Source: Solea solea
Taxonomy: Eukaryota > Chordata > Actinopteri > Pleuronectiformes > Soleidae
Assembly: GCF_958295425.1 (NCBI RefSeq)
Contig: NC_081153.1
Span: 879,613 to 943,612, forward strand
Reading direction: 5' to 3'
DNA length: 64,000 nucleotides
Below the pieces are notes generated by a model. The model made no database searches and was not told where the DNA came from. It worked only from the letters and a program-made list of their open reading frames with translations. Shown here piece after piece: positions 11,500 through 24,496 of the stretch (its first letter is position 1; every line of letters begins with the position of its first letter). Both the position numbers and the translations under genes were made by a program.

Positions 11500-11857
11500 C
11501 CCTACTCTGATCCGGACCAAATGATACGCATTACGTAAATCAAGCTTGGTGAAAACATTGGCTCCTTTGAGGAGTTAGAAGGCAGATGACATGAGCGGAT
11601 GAAGGACGAATTATACCTGACTTCAGAGATTCTTGGATGTATTTTGTCATGGAAATGGTTTCAGGTTGAGAAAGGCAGAACAGACAACCACGGGGAGGAA
11701 CAGAACTAGGATGGATCTCTATCGCACAGTCATAAGGACGATGTGGAGGGAGAGAAGTGGCTTTAGCTTTGTTGAATACATCACCAAGATCGTGATAGCA
11801 GGGTGGAATCGAGGACAGTTCCGTAGTGGTGACTGGAAGAGATGTTGCAGCAACCAA
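11500..11857 (-). pseudogene. Sushi-like reverse transcriptase N-terminus
   Basis: The minus strand encodes [40 protein letters not shown] and [17 protein letters not shown], then in another frame [15 protein letters not shown]. These are the start of a sushi-type RT. The catalytic YxDD region is missing because of the internal deletion. Confidence 0.8.
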
Positions 11858-12129
11858 CGGAGACCGAGAAGAGGGAAGCAGAGAGACAGGTGAGAAACAC
11901 CCCTGGTTGCAGCCCTCCCCCCACTTAGTAATAATGCCTTTGGACCAGTTGATGACGGGGTTGTGCTGCTGGAGCCAGGGATGACCCAGGATGAGCTGGT
12001 GGACGGAGTTCTTGAGAACATGGAATTGGATACATTCCTTATGTCCACCAGGGAACGCCAGTTGGACAGGAACCGTGCGATGACTGACCCGACCAGGGCA
12101 TGCGCTTCCAGAGGTGGCGACAACTTCTG

Positions 12130-12225
12130 ACGTCCTATCCGCAGCTCCTGGACCAGGCGTACGGAGATGAAGCTGGCGTTGGCTCCTGAGTCGATGAGAG
12201 TCTGAAGGGTGTGTTAACCATGGTT
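12130..12225 (-). pseudogene. Retropepsin fragment (DSGANASFI)
   Basis: The minus strand encodes [20 protein letters not shown], with the aspartic-protease DSGA motif, between gag and the RT fragment. The frame is interrupted on its upstream side by a TTAGGG triplet. Confidence 0.75.
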
Positions 12226-12241
12226 AGGGTTAGGGTTAGGG
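12224..12241 (+). repeat. Three TTAGGG units inside the gypsy element
   Basis: Exactly three vertebrate telomere hexamers lie between the gag and protease remnants. The array is too short to be telomeric; it may mark a repaired break. Confidence 0.85.
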
Positions 12242-12306
12242 AATGTCTCCATCACCGGGACGAGAGAGGCTTTCAGTGACGATGGTGGGGCTCACCAGTG
12301 CTCTCT

Positions 12307-13199
12307 TTAATGCTGAGCCCTGTCTTTTACTAGACAGTGAGCCCTTTGGTGTCCTTTGCCCCCACAGCACAGACAAAGCCCCTCAAAAAGGCGGCGGCCA
12401 CATTCAGCTGGGCTGAGGTGCATCCGTCCAACCTGCATGGACTTTTTAAAGATGGAGAGAGCCTCCGGTGCAGTGCGCGCTTCGTGTACAGCTCGCGGAG
12501 TCTCAAGACGGCGTTCGAAGTCAGAGGGTTGACGGGAACGAGGAGCGAGGGCCCCTGAACGGCGGTCGTGTTCACGAAGGCGGTTGTCCAGTTGGCTGAC
12601 CAGGGCGATGAGGGAATCGAGGTCATCAGGGATGTCCAGGGTCCGGAACTGAATGGCAAAGTCACTCGCCCAATGCGCCCCCTGTCGTAGATGGATTAAT
12701 GATCTCACCACCTCTCTGCCTGGTGCCACATGGTGGAATATTTTGCGCAGAGAGTCCATGAAGTCATTAACTGAGTGGCATATACTAGTTTGTCTGTCCC
12801 ATTCTGCTATTGCCCATGCTTCAGCTCTATCGTTAAGGTGAGAAATGACATAAGCTACTCTGGTCCGTTCAGTGGGGAATGCAGCAGGGTTCGAAATGGA
12901 GTCTGCATTTAGTCAAAAAAGAGCGACAATCACCTGAGTCACCTGTGAAGTAGCCGGGGTGAGCTAGCTGAAGCATGGACGTGGCGGGGACAGGTGTTGG
13001 AACGGGCGGAGGAGAGTCTCCGGAGGTGCGCCGAGCACTGATGGCGGACAGCTGCTTGCTCAGCGAGCGGAACGTGGTGGATAGCCATCTGCTCCAGACT
13101 ACAGCCGGCCAATATTCTCCAAGTGGCCGGTGTTTTGAGTGATGTGTTCCTCCTGCCACTGGATGACCGCTTCCATCCTACCACCATCTGCTGGGTCCA
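12307..13199 (-). pseudogene. Sushi-like gag remnant
   Basis: Minus-strand gag from an MDPADGG-like start near 13199 to a CX2CX4HX4C zinc knuckle (CLCCGGKGHQRAHC) near 12340. The longest open piece is 12307-12759, with LIHLRQGAHWASDFAIQFRT and DSLIALVSQLDNRLREH, typical of sushi-ichi capsids. Earlier parts lie in other frames with stops (13159-12869 and overlapping pieces), so at least one frameshift is present. Its role would be the virus-like particle shell. Confidence 0.75.
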
Positions 13200-13217
13200 T
13201 TGTTGGTGGGTTTGTAC

Positions 13218-13670
13218 TGTGACGAACAGGACTGGACCCAGATGCAGGATGGTGGTAAGTAACAGTCTTTATTTAAACACAAAAAATCATGGTAGGCAGA
13301 CAGGAACGAAGATCCTCAAATAGCGTTTTCAACGCAGGCGCGGGATCGACATGAGAGTCATATGACTGGAACAAATTAGCAGAGTTTAACAGCGGCACAG
13401 AAGCACTCACATGAAATCCAAAATCCACTGAAAAACTTGTCAAAAATACTAGACGGAGAGGAGGGCTCAAAAAGTATGTGTAGGGTCGGTGACAAACTAA
13501 GAAAAACGAAGAAAAACTCACAAGACAAAGGAAGGGGGTGTGGTTAAATACACAGAGGAATCAGGGAGAGACAAACAAGACACACGTGAAACAGGTTGGG
13601 GTAATCAAGGAAAAGGAAAGTGCACGCAGACATGGGACAATAAAACTTCAAAATAAGAGGGATTGTCACA
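13218..13670 (-). repeat. 5' LTR of the sushi-like element
   Basis: 453 bases bounded by TGTGAC and GTCACA. On the minus strand AATAAAGACTGTTACTTACC gives a polyadenylation signal near its 3' end. The gag start lies just inside on the minus strand. Confidence 0.75.
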
Positions 13671-13687
13671 ATAAAATGACATGGACA

Positions 13688-13990
13688 AACTGCTGACCTC
13701 CTACCACCCAGGGAGGCACAGATGATGAACCCGATTGCCATGGTGAAAGTCAGAGGGGAGATGTTGCATCCTGCCATAATCCCTACTTCCAAGAACTGCC
13801 ATGCTGTTGTGTACTCCTCAGTTGTGAGGCATAGCTGGATGTCCTGGAAGTAGTATATGACAAGAATGGTGATAGCCTGTGGGATGTTAAAAAGGTCAAA
13901 CACAGTCCACAGGAGACTATGAGGGACAGAACCAAAGGTGTTGGCAAGGTCCAAGAACACGACTATGCCACCTTCATCAGTCTCCAAAGA
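13688..13990 (-). pseudogene. LINE reverse transcriptase fragment
   Basis: The minus-strand frame begins GGIVVFLDLANTFGSVPHSL and continues LEVGIMAGCNISPLTFTMAI. This is the palm region of a non-LTR RT (FLDLxxAFxxVPH, GxxxGCxxSPLxF). Both flanks are cut off. A domain-length fragment with no start. Confidence 0.7.
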
Positions 13991-14117
13991 AAAGGAAGTA
14001 CTCCTGGTGAGTTTTTATAGAGCCTGTAAGGCCCAGACGGCCCAGGCGAGGATGCTGTTCTTGCTCGCTGAACAGTTCTTTCCACTACACTCCACTTGGG
14101 AGGACCTACATCTAGAT

Positions 14118-14932
14118 CAGGGGTGATAGCATTAGCATCAAAGCCCTACTGTGAGTACTGCAGGGTTGGCTGCAGAAATTGTGTGTCCTGAGAAACGACA
14201 AGCTTTTGCCAACATCAACCTGATGAGGAATACTTTGGCAGAAAGGATTTCAGAACTATCGACAGATTTGGACAGCCAATTGAAAAGCAAAGTGGAGTCA
14301 TTTGTGGCATTGAGCACAGCACTGATATTATGGATGTCGCTCAACTGGCCATATTTATTTGTGGAGTTGATGATACGTTCACTGTCACGGAGGAGTTTCT
14401 CGAGTTATTGCCTATGATAGACACCACGACAGCTGCAGGCATTTTCCAGGGTCGGCGTGGACTGGTTTTTGGTGAAATCAGCATGTTCTAATGCCGATTA
14501 CTAAAGAACGGAAAAAGGTAGAAACAAACTTTTTTCCAGATGAAAGAAGAGACTCTACTCTTTGTTTTGGTAGTTTCGGTGTTTACATAGTCATAGAACA
14601 CAATATTCTGTGGGTCTTGAAAGACTTCAATGTAGTGTCAACTTTGATCCTCTGATTCTGGACAATGGTCCAGGTGAACACCCTTTCTTCTACAGATGGG
14701 GATGAACAGGCGGACACGCAGGTGATCTGGAAGAGTCTGAGTGTTTATTTCTCTCACCAGGCTTGGAACACAACAGATATTTGCCCGACTTTATAGAGAC
14801 TAACACTTGCCCAGCTCTTAAAGGGGCCGCAGCATTCTTACAACAGTAGTTTACAGAAATTCATCTTGCGGGCCAGATTTGACCTTCTGGTGGACCAGTT
14901 CTGGCCCGCGGGCCGTACATTTGACACCCCTG
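14118..14932 (+). mobile_element. hAT (Charlie-like) element, shortened
   Basis: CAGGGGT at 14118 and ACACCCCTG ending at 14932 are hAT-type termini; the right end reads GGGCCGTACATTTGACACCC. The interior encodes part of a transposase (14151-14470). The flanking octamers share CTAGA but are not identical, so the duplication is decayed or the ends do not belong together. Confidence 0.6.
14151..14480 (+). pseudogene. hAT transposase fragment (GTF2IRD2/ZBED-like)
   Basis: The frame at 14151-14417 gives KRQAFANINLMRNTLAERIS and LDSQLKSKVESFVALS. After a frameshift near 14335 the protein-like sequence continues with AQLAIFICGVDDTFTVTEEF. This order matches the hAT transposases domesticated in GTF2IRD2 and its relatives. 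Catalytic residues are mostly outside the fragment. Dead copy. Confidence 0.7.
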
Positions 14933-14934
14933 GA

Positions 14935-15306
14935 CTAGACCATTATATGATCGTTACTAACATTAACTAGTGCTGTTTCTGTGCTATTCTGAGCTAAAAT
15001 GTCTGGGTCAAAGGTCGCTTTTTTGAGAAGGGGTTTAATAACTGCTATTTTAAACGTTTGGGGCACATATCCAGTTAATAAGGATAGATTAATTTGAGTT
15101 AATATAGAGCTGTTAATTAAAGGAAACACATCTTTAAACAGTTTGGTGGGGATAGGATCTAACTGACAGGTTGATGGCTTAGATGATGAAACTAATGATG
15201 TTAACTCAGGGAGATCTATAGGGGAGAAACTGTCTAACTGTGCACCTGGTGCTTCTAAAGCTCTTGTGCTAAAAGATGAGTCAGTACCACCAGGAGGGAG
15301 ATAATC
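14935..15306 (-). pseudogene. L2-type LINE reverse transcriptase fragment
   Basis: The minus strand encodes [20 protein letters not shown] and [20 protein letters not shown], preceded by PSTCQLDPIPTKLFK. The same sequence occurs on the plus strand at 58576-58635 and 63345-64000, so one L2 family is present in both places. It ends abruptly at the 19-bp satellite. Confidence 0.8.
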
Positions 15307-15317
15307 TAATTTTTTTT

Positions 15318-18300
15318 CTACTTTACTACATTTGACTTACTTTACTACATTTGACTTACTTTACTGCATTTGACTTACTTTACTACATTTGACTTACTTT
15401 ATTACATTTGACTTACTTTACTACATTTTACTTTACTACATTTGACTTACTTTACTACATTTTACTATACTATATTTGACTTAATTTACTACATTTTACT
15501 TACTTTACTACATTTTACTTACTTTATTACATTTGACTTACTTTACTACATTTGACTTACTTTATTACATTTGACTTACTTTACTACATTTGACTTACTT
15601 TACTACATTTGACTTGCTTTATTACATTTGACTTACTTTACTACATTTGACTTGCTTTATTACATTTGACTTACTTTACTACATTTGACTTACTTTATTA
15701 CATTTGACTTACTTTACTACATTTGACTTACTTTACTACATTTGACTTACTTTACTACATTTGACTTACTTTACTGCATTTGACTTACTTTACTACATTT
15801 GACTTGCTTTACTACATTTGACTTACTTTACTGCATTTGACTTACTTTACTACATTTGACTTACTTTACTACATTTGACTTGCTTTACTACATTTGACTT
15901 ACTTTACTACATTTGACTTACTTTACTACATTTGACTTACTTTACTACATTTGACTTACTTTACTACATTTGACTTACTTTATTACATTTGACTTACTTT
16001 ACTACATCTGACTTACTTTACTACATTTGACTTACTTTACTACATTTGACTTGCTTTATTACATTTGACTTACTTTACTACATCTGACTTACTTTACTAC
16101 ATTTGACTTACTTTACTACATTTGACTTGCTTTATTACATTTGACTTACTTTACTACATTTGACTTACTTTACAACATTTGACTTTCTTTACTATATTTG
16201 ACTTACTTTACTACATTTGACTTACTTTATTACATTTGACTTACTTTACTACATTTGACTTACTTTACTACATTTGACTTGCTTTACTACATTTGACTTA
16301 CTTTACTACATTTGACTTACTTTACTACATTTGACTTACTTTACTACATTTGACTTACTTTACTGCATTTGACTTACTTTACTACATTTGACTTGCTTTA
16401 TTACATTTGACTTACTTTACTACATTTGACTTACTTTACTGCATTTGACTTACTTTACTGCATTTGACTTACTTTACTACATTTGACTTACTTTACTACA
16501 TTTGACTTACTTTACTACATTTGACTTGCTTTATTACATTTGACTTACTTTACTACATTTGACTTACTTTACAACATTTGACTTATTTTACTATATTTGA
16601 CTTACTTTACTGCATTTGACTTACTTTATTACATTTGACTTACTTTACTGCATTTGACTTACTTTACTACATTTGACTTACTTTATTACATTTGACTTAC
16701 TTTACTACATTTTACTTTACTACATTTGACTTACTTTACTACATTTTACTATACTATATTTGACTTAATTTACTACATTTTACTTACTTTACTACATTTT
16801 ACTTACTTTATTACATTTGACTTACTTTACTACATTTGACTTACTTTATTACATTTGACTTACTTTACTACATTTTACTTACTTTACTACATTTTACTTA
16901 TTACATTTGACTTACTTTACTGCATTTGACTTACTTTACTACATTTTACTTACTTTATTACATTTGACTTACTTTACTACATTTGACTTACTTTACTACA
17001 TTTGACTTACTTTACTACATTTGACTTGCTTTATTACATTTGACTTACTTTACTACATTTGACTTGCTTTATTACATTTGACTTACTTTACTACATTTGA
17101 CTTACTTTATTACATTTGACTTACTTTACTACATTTGACTTACTTTACTACATTTGACTTACTTTACTACATTTGACTTACTTTACTACATTTGACTTAC
17201 TTTACTGCATTTGACTTACTTTACTACATTTGACTTGCTTTACTACATTTGACTTACTTTACTGCATTTGACTTACTTTACTACATTTGACTTACTTTAC
17301 TACATTTGACTTGCTTTACTACATTTGACTTACTTTACTACATTTGACTTACTTTACTACATTTGACTTACTTTACTACATTTGACTTACTTTATTACAT
17401 TTGACTTACTTTACTACATTTGACTTACTTTACTACATTTGACTTACTTTATTACATTTGACTTACTTTACTACATTTGACTTACTTTACTACATTTGAC
17501 TTGCTTTATTACATTTGACTTACTTTACTACATTTGACTTGCTTTATTACATTTGACTTACTTTACTACATTTGACTTACTTTATTACATTTGACTTACT
17601 TTACTACATTTGACTTACTTTACTACATTTGACTTACTTTACTACATTTGACTTACTTTACAACATTTGACTTACTTTACTATATTTGACTTACTTTACT
17701 ACATTTGACTTACTTTATTACATTTGACTTACTTTACCACATTTGACTTACTTTACTACATTTGACTTACTTTACTACATTTGACTTACTTTACTACATT
17801 TGACTTACTTTACTGCATTTGACTTACTTTACTACATTTGACTTGCTTTATTACATTTGACTTACTTTACTACATTTGACTTACTTTACTGCATTTGACT
17901 TACTTTACTGCATTTGACTTACTTTACTACATTTGACTTACTTTACTACATTTGACTTGCTTTATTACATTTGACTTACTTTACTACTTTTGACTTACTT
18001 TACAACATTTGACTTACTTTACTATATTTGACTTACTTTACTACATTTGACTTACTTTATTACATTTGACTTACTTTACTACATTTGACTTGCTTTACTA
18101 CATTTGACTTACTTTACTACATCTGACTTACTTTACTACATTTGACTTACTTTACTACATTTGACTTACTTTATTACATTTGACTTACTTTACTACATCT
18201 GACTTACTTTACTACATTTGACTTACTTTACTACATTTGACTTGCTTTATTACATTTGACTTACTTTACTACATCTGACTTACTTTACTACATTTGACTT

Positions 18301-19080
18301 ACTTTATTACATTTGACTTACTTTATTACATTTGACTTACTTTATTACATTTGACTTACTTTACAACATTTGACTTACTTTACTATATTTGACTTACTTT
18401 ACTACATTTGACTTACTTTATTACATTTGACTTACTTTACTACATTTGACTTGCTTTACTACATTTGACTTACTTTACTACATTTGACTTGCTTTATTAC
18501 ATTTGACTTACTTTACTACATTTGACTTACTTTACAACATTTGACTTACTTTACTACATTTGACTTGCTTTATTACATTTGACTTACTTTATTACATTTG
18601 ACTTACTTTACAACATTTGACTTACTTTACTATATTTGACTTACTTTACTACATTTGACTTACTTTATTACATTTGACTTACTTTACTACATTTGACTTG
18701 CTTTACTACATTTGACTTACTTTACTACATTTGACTTGCTTTACTACATTTGACTTGCTTTACTACATTTGACTTACTTTACTGCATTTGACTTACTTTA
18801 CTACATTTGACTTACTTTACTACATTTGACTTTCTTTACTATATTTGACTTACTTTACTACATTTGACTTACTTTATTACATTTGACTTACTTTACTACA
18901 TTTGACTTGCTTTACTACATTTGACTTACTTTACTACATTTGACTTGCTTTACTACATTTGACTTACTTTACTACATTTGACTTACTTTACTACATTTGA
19001 CTTACTTTACTACATTTGACTTACTTTACTACATTTGACTTACTTTACTACATTTGACTTGCTTTACTTCATTTTACTAC
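15318..19080. repeat. 19-bp satellite array, about 3.76 kb
   Basis: About 198 tandem copies of the 19-mer TTTGACTTACTTTACTACA. Common variants have TTAC for CTAC, CTGC for CTAC, TTGC for TTAC, ACAAC or TATA forms. A block with TTTTACTTTACTACA and ATACTATATTTGACTTAATT appears at about 15421 and again at about 16705, so a segment of about 1.28 kb was duplicated within the array. No open reading frame of interest is present. Confidence 0.97.
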
Positions 19081-21360
19081 TTGAGCGTTCCTGTAGTTGA
19101 CCCTTATTCTAATGAGATCAGGAAGAAACCTCCGGCTTCTGCCTCTCTAGGGAGATTTTCTTTTGCTTCCTGGTTCATCTGGGTTAGGGATCAGAACTAG
19201 GAGTGCACTGGGGACATAGCCAGTGTTCTCTTGTACAAGCCTACACAGTTGTCCATAGTGGTTGAGGAGGAAGTTTAATGGAGTGTGTGTTGAGCTGACT
19301 GAAGGCGTTGTCATCAGGGACAGCTGATCTGTTCTGTGTTGGCCTTCACTAATTGACCATTGGAGTTGGACTTTGCACAGTGGCCTCGTCTCCACCCCTG
19401 GAAGTATGTGCTCCAAATACGCTTTACAGAGTGTGCCCAGCACCCAGGTGTGGAGGATGGATGAGTCTAAACAACAGATGCAGACAGCACGACTTCATTT
19501 AATGTTGGTGGTAATGATTTTTGGTTTTATGGTTTTTTATTGACAGGAAAAAGAGTTTATGAATGAAAAACTTCAAATGTTGACATCAAGAAATTGGTTG
19601 TAGGGTTGTAGGAATGAAGTCAGAGTTGTGTCACCATTAAGTTCATTTCAAATCTAAAGCAGTCCTCACATTTTTCCTCTCCCATGTGCAGGAATAAGCT
19701 ACAGTATAATGTAAGAAGAGAGCAGGGCAGGAACAGCACATGATAAAGGTGAGTCACATAGTGAAGTTAGTATGGGCTGATTTATGAGGGACCACTGCCA
19801 AAAAACAAGTCGTCAAGTCTGGAACAACGAGTCAGTGCAGTGGTGGGGAGGTGTGTTTGCAGACTCCCCCCTCACCCTGCCCTCTCCCTCCCCTCACCCC
19901 TCCTCTGATGTCTGTGTGTCTTCGTTAATGAAGAAATTCTGGTACCTGTGTGAGACATTGCTCTCAGCTGAGCAGCCTGTGCTGTGGCCTCTCAACCCCG
20001 GCACAGTCACACAGCTCCCACACAGCCACTGCAGTCCCAACACAGTAACACAAGCGCCCCCCACAGGCGCAGAGTGTAATTGCACTGTCATAAATACCTC
20101 TCAGACACCGTGACACGCCTCCACTCCAATGATGTCATCCGACGAGGTGCAGTCATGTTTCACGTTTTCCAGGAATATGACTTTTCTCACACAGTTGTCA
20201 CATAAACTCAAGTTAGAACAAGTCGGGTTTATCCACACTGTAACGCGTGGTTTAGCAGACCTGTAGCTTTAGCTGTATCTGTGGACCCGACGCAGACTGA
20301 GGTTCATGGAATCACTGACATTTCATGTCAGTTTAGTGCTTTGACACGATCAGCTGTGTGTGGTGTCAGTGGGTCATCAGGTCTTTGAACATCACTCTGC
20401 AGTAATAGAAACAATCTGAATAAAGTGAAACAACTGAAGACTCAACAAGAAGGTGTTATATCAGAATATTCTGTGATGGCAGACAGCGGTGATATTCCAC
20501 AGATATTGGTGCGGCTCATCCGTCAGTCTTACACAGTGTTTTCTAAACCAAAACAAAGTACTGTATCCACCAGGGGCTTGTTACACCAAACCAGGATAAG
20601 GGATTAAGCCGGGCTATGTTGCTCATCCTGGCTGAACTTAGCCTCAAGTCGGTTGCACGAAAACAACGGTGAAGAAGTTACCGTGGCGATTTATTCTTTG
20701 TTAATCCTGGTGCTCGGTCTGTCCAGTCAGCTGTTGATCTGATCAGAAATAAACGTGTTTAACTCATGAACTTTTTGAAGTTTTATGAACCTGCATTAAA
20801 GATTACAGTGATGACATGTGCTTCAATGTCATTTTACTTCTGATCAGTCTTAAATGATTGAAGACTAATGTTGGTATTTGAAACCTTTTTATCGTGATAT
20901 GTTTGTGCAGATGTTGAGATGATTACAAACAGCTGAGGTCACTGAGTCAGTGACGAGAGAATAAAACACTCATTCATTCATCTGTGTTTGTGTCACAGTG
21001 ATGTTTTAGACGATGAAGCTCTGATTCTTAGACAAACTTCCTGACAGGACACGTACCTGCATGAGATTATTATGAATCCTCACACAGCACAGAGCCGTGA
21101 ACTCACCACAGCTGATCTGTTATTCTTATTCTTACATTCATATCTTATATTCACATGGACAAGTGGCAAATCTAAATAAAGGCCTGATTTCCGTTCAGAA
21201 CTGTATGTGATAAAGTCAGTGATTTCTCTGCATATAAATACATGAACCTTTATCTTCCATTCAGCTGGTTTTAATGCAGGTAACACCTCTTCAGTAACTG
21301 TACCCAGAACATCTTATAGCACCTCCTACTGGCCATAAACTGCTATAACGAAAACATCAC

Positions 21361-21500
21361 CATATTGGCATATTTCCACCGCCTCTACTCGCCTCGTCAC
21401 GGGGCGGTTTAAGTAGTGCTTCCACCAGCATAGTACCAGGTACTAAATATAGTACCAGGTACTAAATATAGTACCTGGTCAGGCCAGGTTCCAAAAGCTA
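21361..21500 (+). mobile_element. MITE-like repeat with TAGTACCAGGTACTA units
   Basis: CCGCCTCTACTCGCC, GGTTTAAGTAGTG and tandem TAGTACCAGGTACTA palindromes. A diverged reverse-oriented copy lies in a nudc intron at 41115-41262, which shows that it is dispersed. Confidence 0.6.
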
Positions 21501-21654
21501 TGTGATGATTGGTCAGAATGCCGTCACAGGAAGAGACGTCTAAATCAAGCCAAACAGCACTGAACCGTAGATCACTTAAAACTACTTATCGATCCTAAAC
21601 ACGTGGGTTAATCTCTAACAACTACAGGAGTCTGGTGTAAAGTCACTAGTCAGT

Positions 21655-21658
<4 letters not shown>

Positions 21659-21705
<47 letters not shown>
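21659..21705. repeat. (GT)n microsatellite
   Basis: A pure GT run of roughly 46 bases. Confidence 0.95.
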
Positions 21706-21706
<1 letters not shown>

Positions 21707-22390
21707 ACCGCAGTGTCAGGCAGCCGTGCAGTGGTGACTCTGCTTGTTTGTGTCGTGCTGTAGTAGCGAGTAGTTTCACAAATACTCCCGTTCTCTTACA
21801 GTCGTAGGGAAACTCATGTTGTGTTCCAGTTTTCTGTCGTGTGATTGGTCACGTTACAGAACACCAGGAAACATGAAGGAATCTTAACTATGATGATGTC
21901 AGTGGATTTTATTTTGTAGGATACTTCTGCTTTTTTACATACATGTATACATAAATCAATAATAATGATAAATCATATGAAAACTGTTATTTAATAACTT
22001 CTCTAAGTATTTATATTGGGTTACTTACTTCAGTCGGTCCAGAGTCAGGTCAGCGCAGGTGTATAAATCACTTGAGTAAAAGTCTTAACGTAGCTCACAT
22101 TAAATGTACTTAAGTATCAGAAATACAAGTAAAGTATTTTAATAGAACGCATAAAAAGAAGCAAAACAACCAAAACTACTTCTCCCCTTGTTCTCTTATT
22201 TCACTTTCAGGTGAATGAAATAGATATGATGATGATTTTATCATAACACCTGAGTCTCGTGTCTGCCTGAGAACACAACTATAAAACAATTCAATTATAA
22301 ATTATAAAATTATAAAACTATTCCCCTTGGGGAGGAATAAAGTATTTCTATTCTAGTCTATAAATAAAGTCCCTTCTGTGTGCCTCAGAG

Positions 22391-24496
22391 AACACAACTA
22401 AATAAGGGGCCTTGTGTGTGTGCTTCACAATACTACACACTCAGCAGCATCACTGCAGACTGGTCGCACATCACTTTCCCACTCTGAAGCTGTGTTTGGT
22501 GAATCCTCATGGGCTGAGCCAGACCAACACCCCCCCCCCCCCCACACACACACACACACGCACACACTCTCTGGTTCTGGTTCAAGTGGTGATCAACAAG
22601 TTCAACTTGCAGCAGAAGTTGATTTTCACAGTGTTCGCAGTCTTTCACAGGTGTGTTGAGTTTGACAGAGAACCCGAGAACCACAGGAAACGTCTTCAGG
22701 ATGTCGATGTCGTCTGTTCACCAGGCCACGTACGAATCAAGCCGCTAGGTGGCGCTTGGTGTTTCCTGAGAACTTTTCAGGGCATAGAAGAAATCGCCCT
22801 CATCAGAAGAGCCGGATCCTCCAACTGCTCCCTGATGTACTCCAGCCCAGAAGCACAGGGAGGGTGAAACTCGCAGGAGTACAGTCAGGCTATGTGCACA
22901 TATTTTTATACGACAAATTTAATTACATTAATAACATTTATTTTCCATAACTCTAAAGGAAAAAAATAATGTTAACATGACAAACAAAACTATCACAAAC
23001 AAAAAGCCAAAATTAGCAAAAATAAATAAAAGAATCCAAATAAGTTGAGACATATTGTGAAACTAGTAGACAACACGAGGCAGCGTGAGCTCGCAGATTG
23101 GTAACTTTCACAATTTCTGTATTCTGCAAATTTAATGTCTTGACTCTGACAATCACATCTGAACTTTAAAAACAAACTTTACAGCTGAAACACTATCAAC
23201 CTCAGTCGAAATGAGACTGATGTATGAAATGAATAATAAAATAACATAAATGTAGTAAGTGTACAATACATTTGTAATTTAATGTTCTGCTCTTTTTGAT
23301 GCTTGGAGCCACAGACCCGGTCCTGTAGGGATTCTGAAGAACGTGACACCATTGTTGCTTCTATTTTCACAGCCAACTACTCTACAACAGACATCTCATG
23401 TGTTGGACTGTTCATGGTACGAGTGTGTTTTCTGACCCCAAACTGACTAAGAGATGGAATATTTTTCCACTGCTATATAGTGCAGTAATAGGTAGGATGG
23501 TGATGATATTACTGCACATGACTGCTGTGGTAAGAAGACTTCATTCAACAGTTACCACAGGTCTGGATTGTTCTAACCACTAGTTATGAGCATGTCCAAC
23601 ATTGATAAAACCTGTCAGCTCTATTTTATCTTTCAAAACTGCCAGATTGTTTTAAAGACAGCAGATCTACACTGAGCGTGGACTCTTTTCTTTGCACGTT
23701 TTCAACGTCTTCAACGTTTGCACCTGTGCTCTGTATCTGCTAATTATCACATGCACATGCACCTTTTTCATGTGTGTGAGTCTTCATGCAGTAGCTGTGC
23801 ATGATAACAAATGCTATTTTATTTCTATCAACAAAAATGCAAATGATCAACGTTGCTTAACTTCACGTTACAGATCTTACCAGGCTAAGTTACACCTGGC
23901 TTGAACAAGCCGCACCTCCTCATCCTGGTTTGACGGTCGTGCAACAGACTAGAGAATGTGTGTGTGTGTGTGTGTGTGTACTTTTGGAGTAACCCAGGGT
24001 CAAAGTTCACATCACTGAAAAAAGGTTATTCATTTATTTTTGAAGTCGTATCAAATCCACAATTTTTATCAGTAGTTTATGGGTTCAATTCTATTACACT
24101 TAGTACTTCTTGTTATTCATGCTCAAGTAGTATGAAGTACTTTATCATGTACTTTTGGAGAAATATAGAGTCAAATTTAAAATATTCATACACTTATATT
24201 TTTGAAGCAGTATCAAATCCACATTGTTTATTATTTCATACATAAGTAGTATGACGTACTTTTATTGTGTACATTTGGAGTAACCAATGTCAAAGTTCCT
24301 TAAACTGAACAATATTCTGACTTTTTGTATAAATTTGATGTTGATGTGATATCTGTGGATATGAGAACATGAAACTTTATCTTCCATTCATCAGCCCTTC
24401 AAAAACACATGAGCACAGTTGCCTAGCACCATCTACTGGCCATAGACTGCTATAGCACACACTCAATCACCTTCACTGGTGCTACATGCAAGTCCC
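22391..24496. other. Intergenic region
   Basis: A poly-C then CA tract lies at 22531-22566 and a GT run at 23957-23980. The open frame 22412-22867 spans that low-complexity tract and has no recognisable domain. Nothing else was identified. Confidence 0.5.

Larger units (their letters stand above)
11402..13670 (-). mobile_element. Sushi-like Ty3/gypsy retrotransposon, internally deleted
   Basis: Read on the minus strand the order is 5' LTR (13670-13218), gag, zinc knuckle, protease, start of reverse transcriptase, then directly the last ~95 bases of the 3' LTR (about 11497-11402). The two LTR ends share the block beginning AACAGGACTGGACCCAGATG. Most of RT, RNase H, integrase and most of the 3' LTR are absent, so the copy is dead. 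Flanking target duplications were not found. Confidence 0.8.
19081..22390. other. Intergenic region after the satellite
   Basis: No gene was recognised. A minus-strand frame at 19147-19443 lacks a recognisable domain. A MITE-like repeat is at 21361-21500, a GT microsatellite at 21659-21705, and a LINE-type tail (GGGGAGGAATAAAGTATTTC) near 22329. Confidence 0.5.

Noticed and set aside
12224..12241. Telomere or chromosome end
   Set aside because: Only three TTAGGG units within a retroelement; likewise the short CCCTAA run at 43507.
22412..22867. 151-codon open frame
   Set aside because: It spans poly-C and CA tracts and has no recognisable domain or splice signals.
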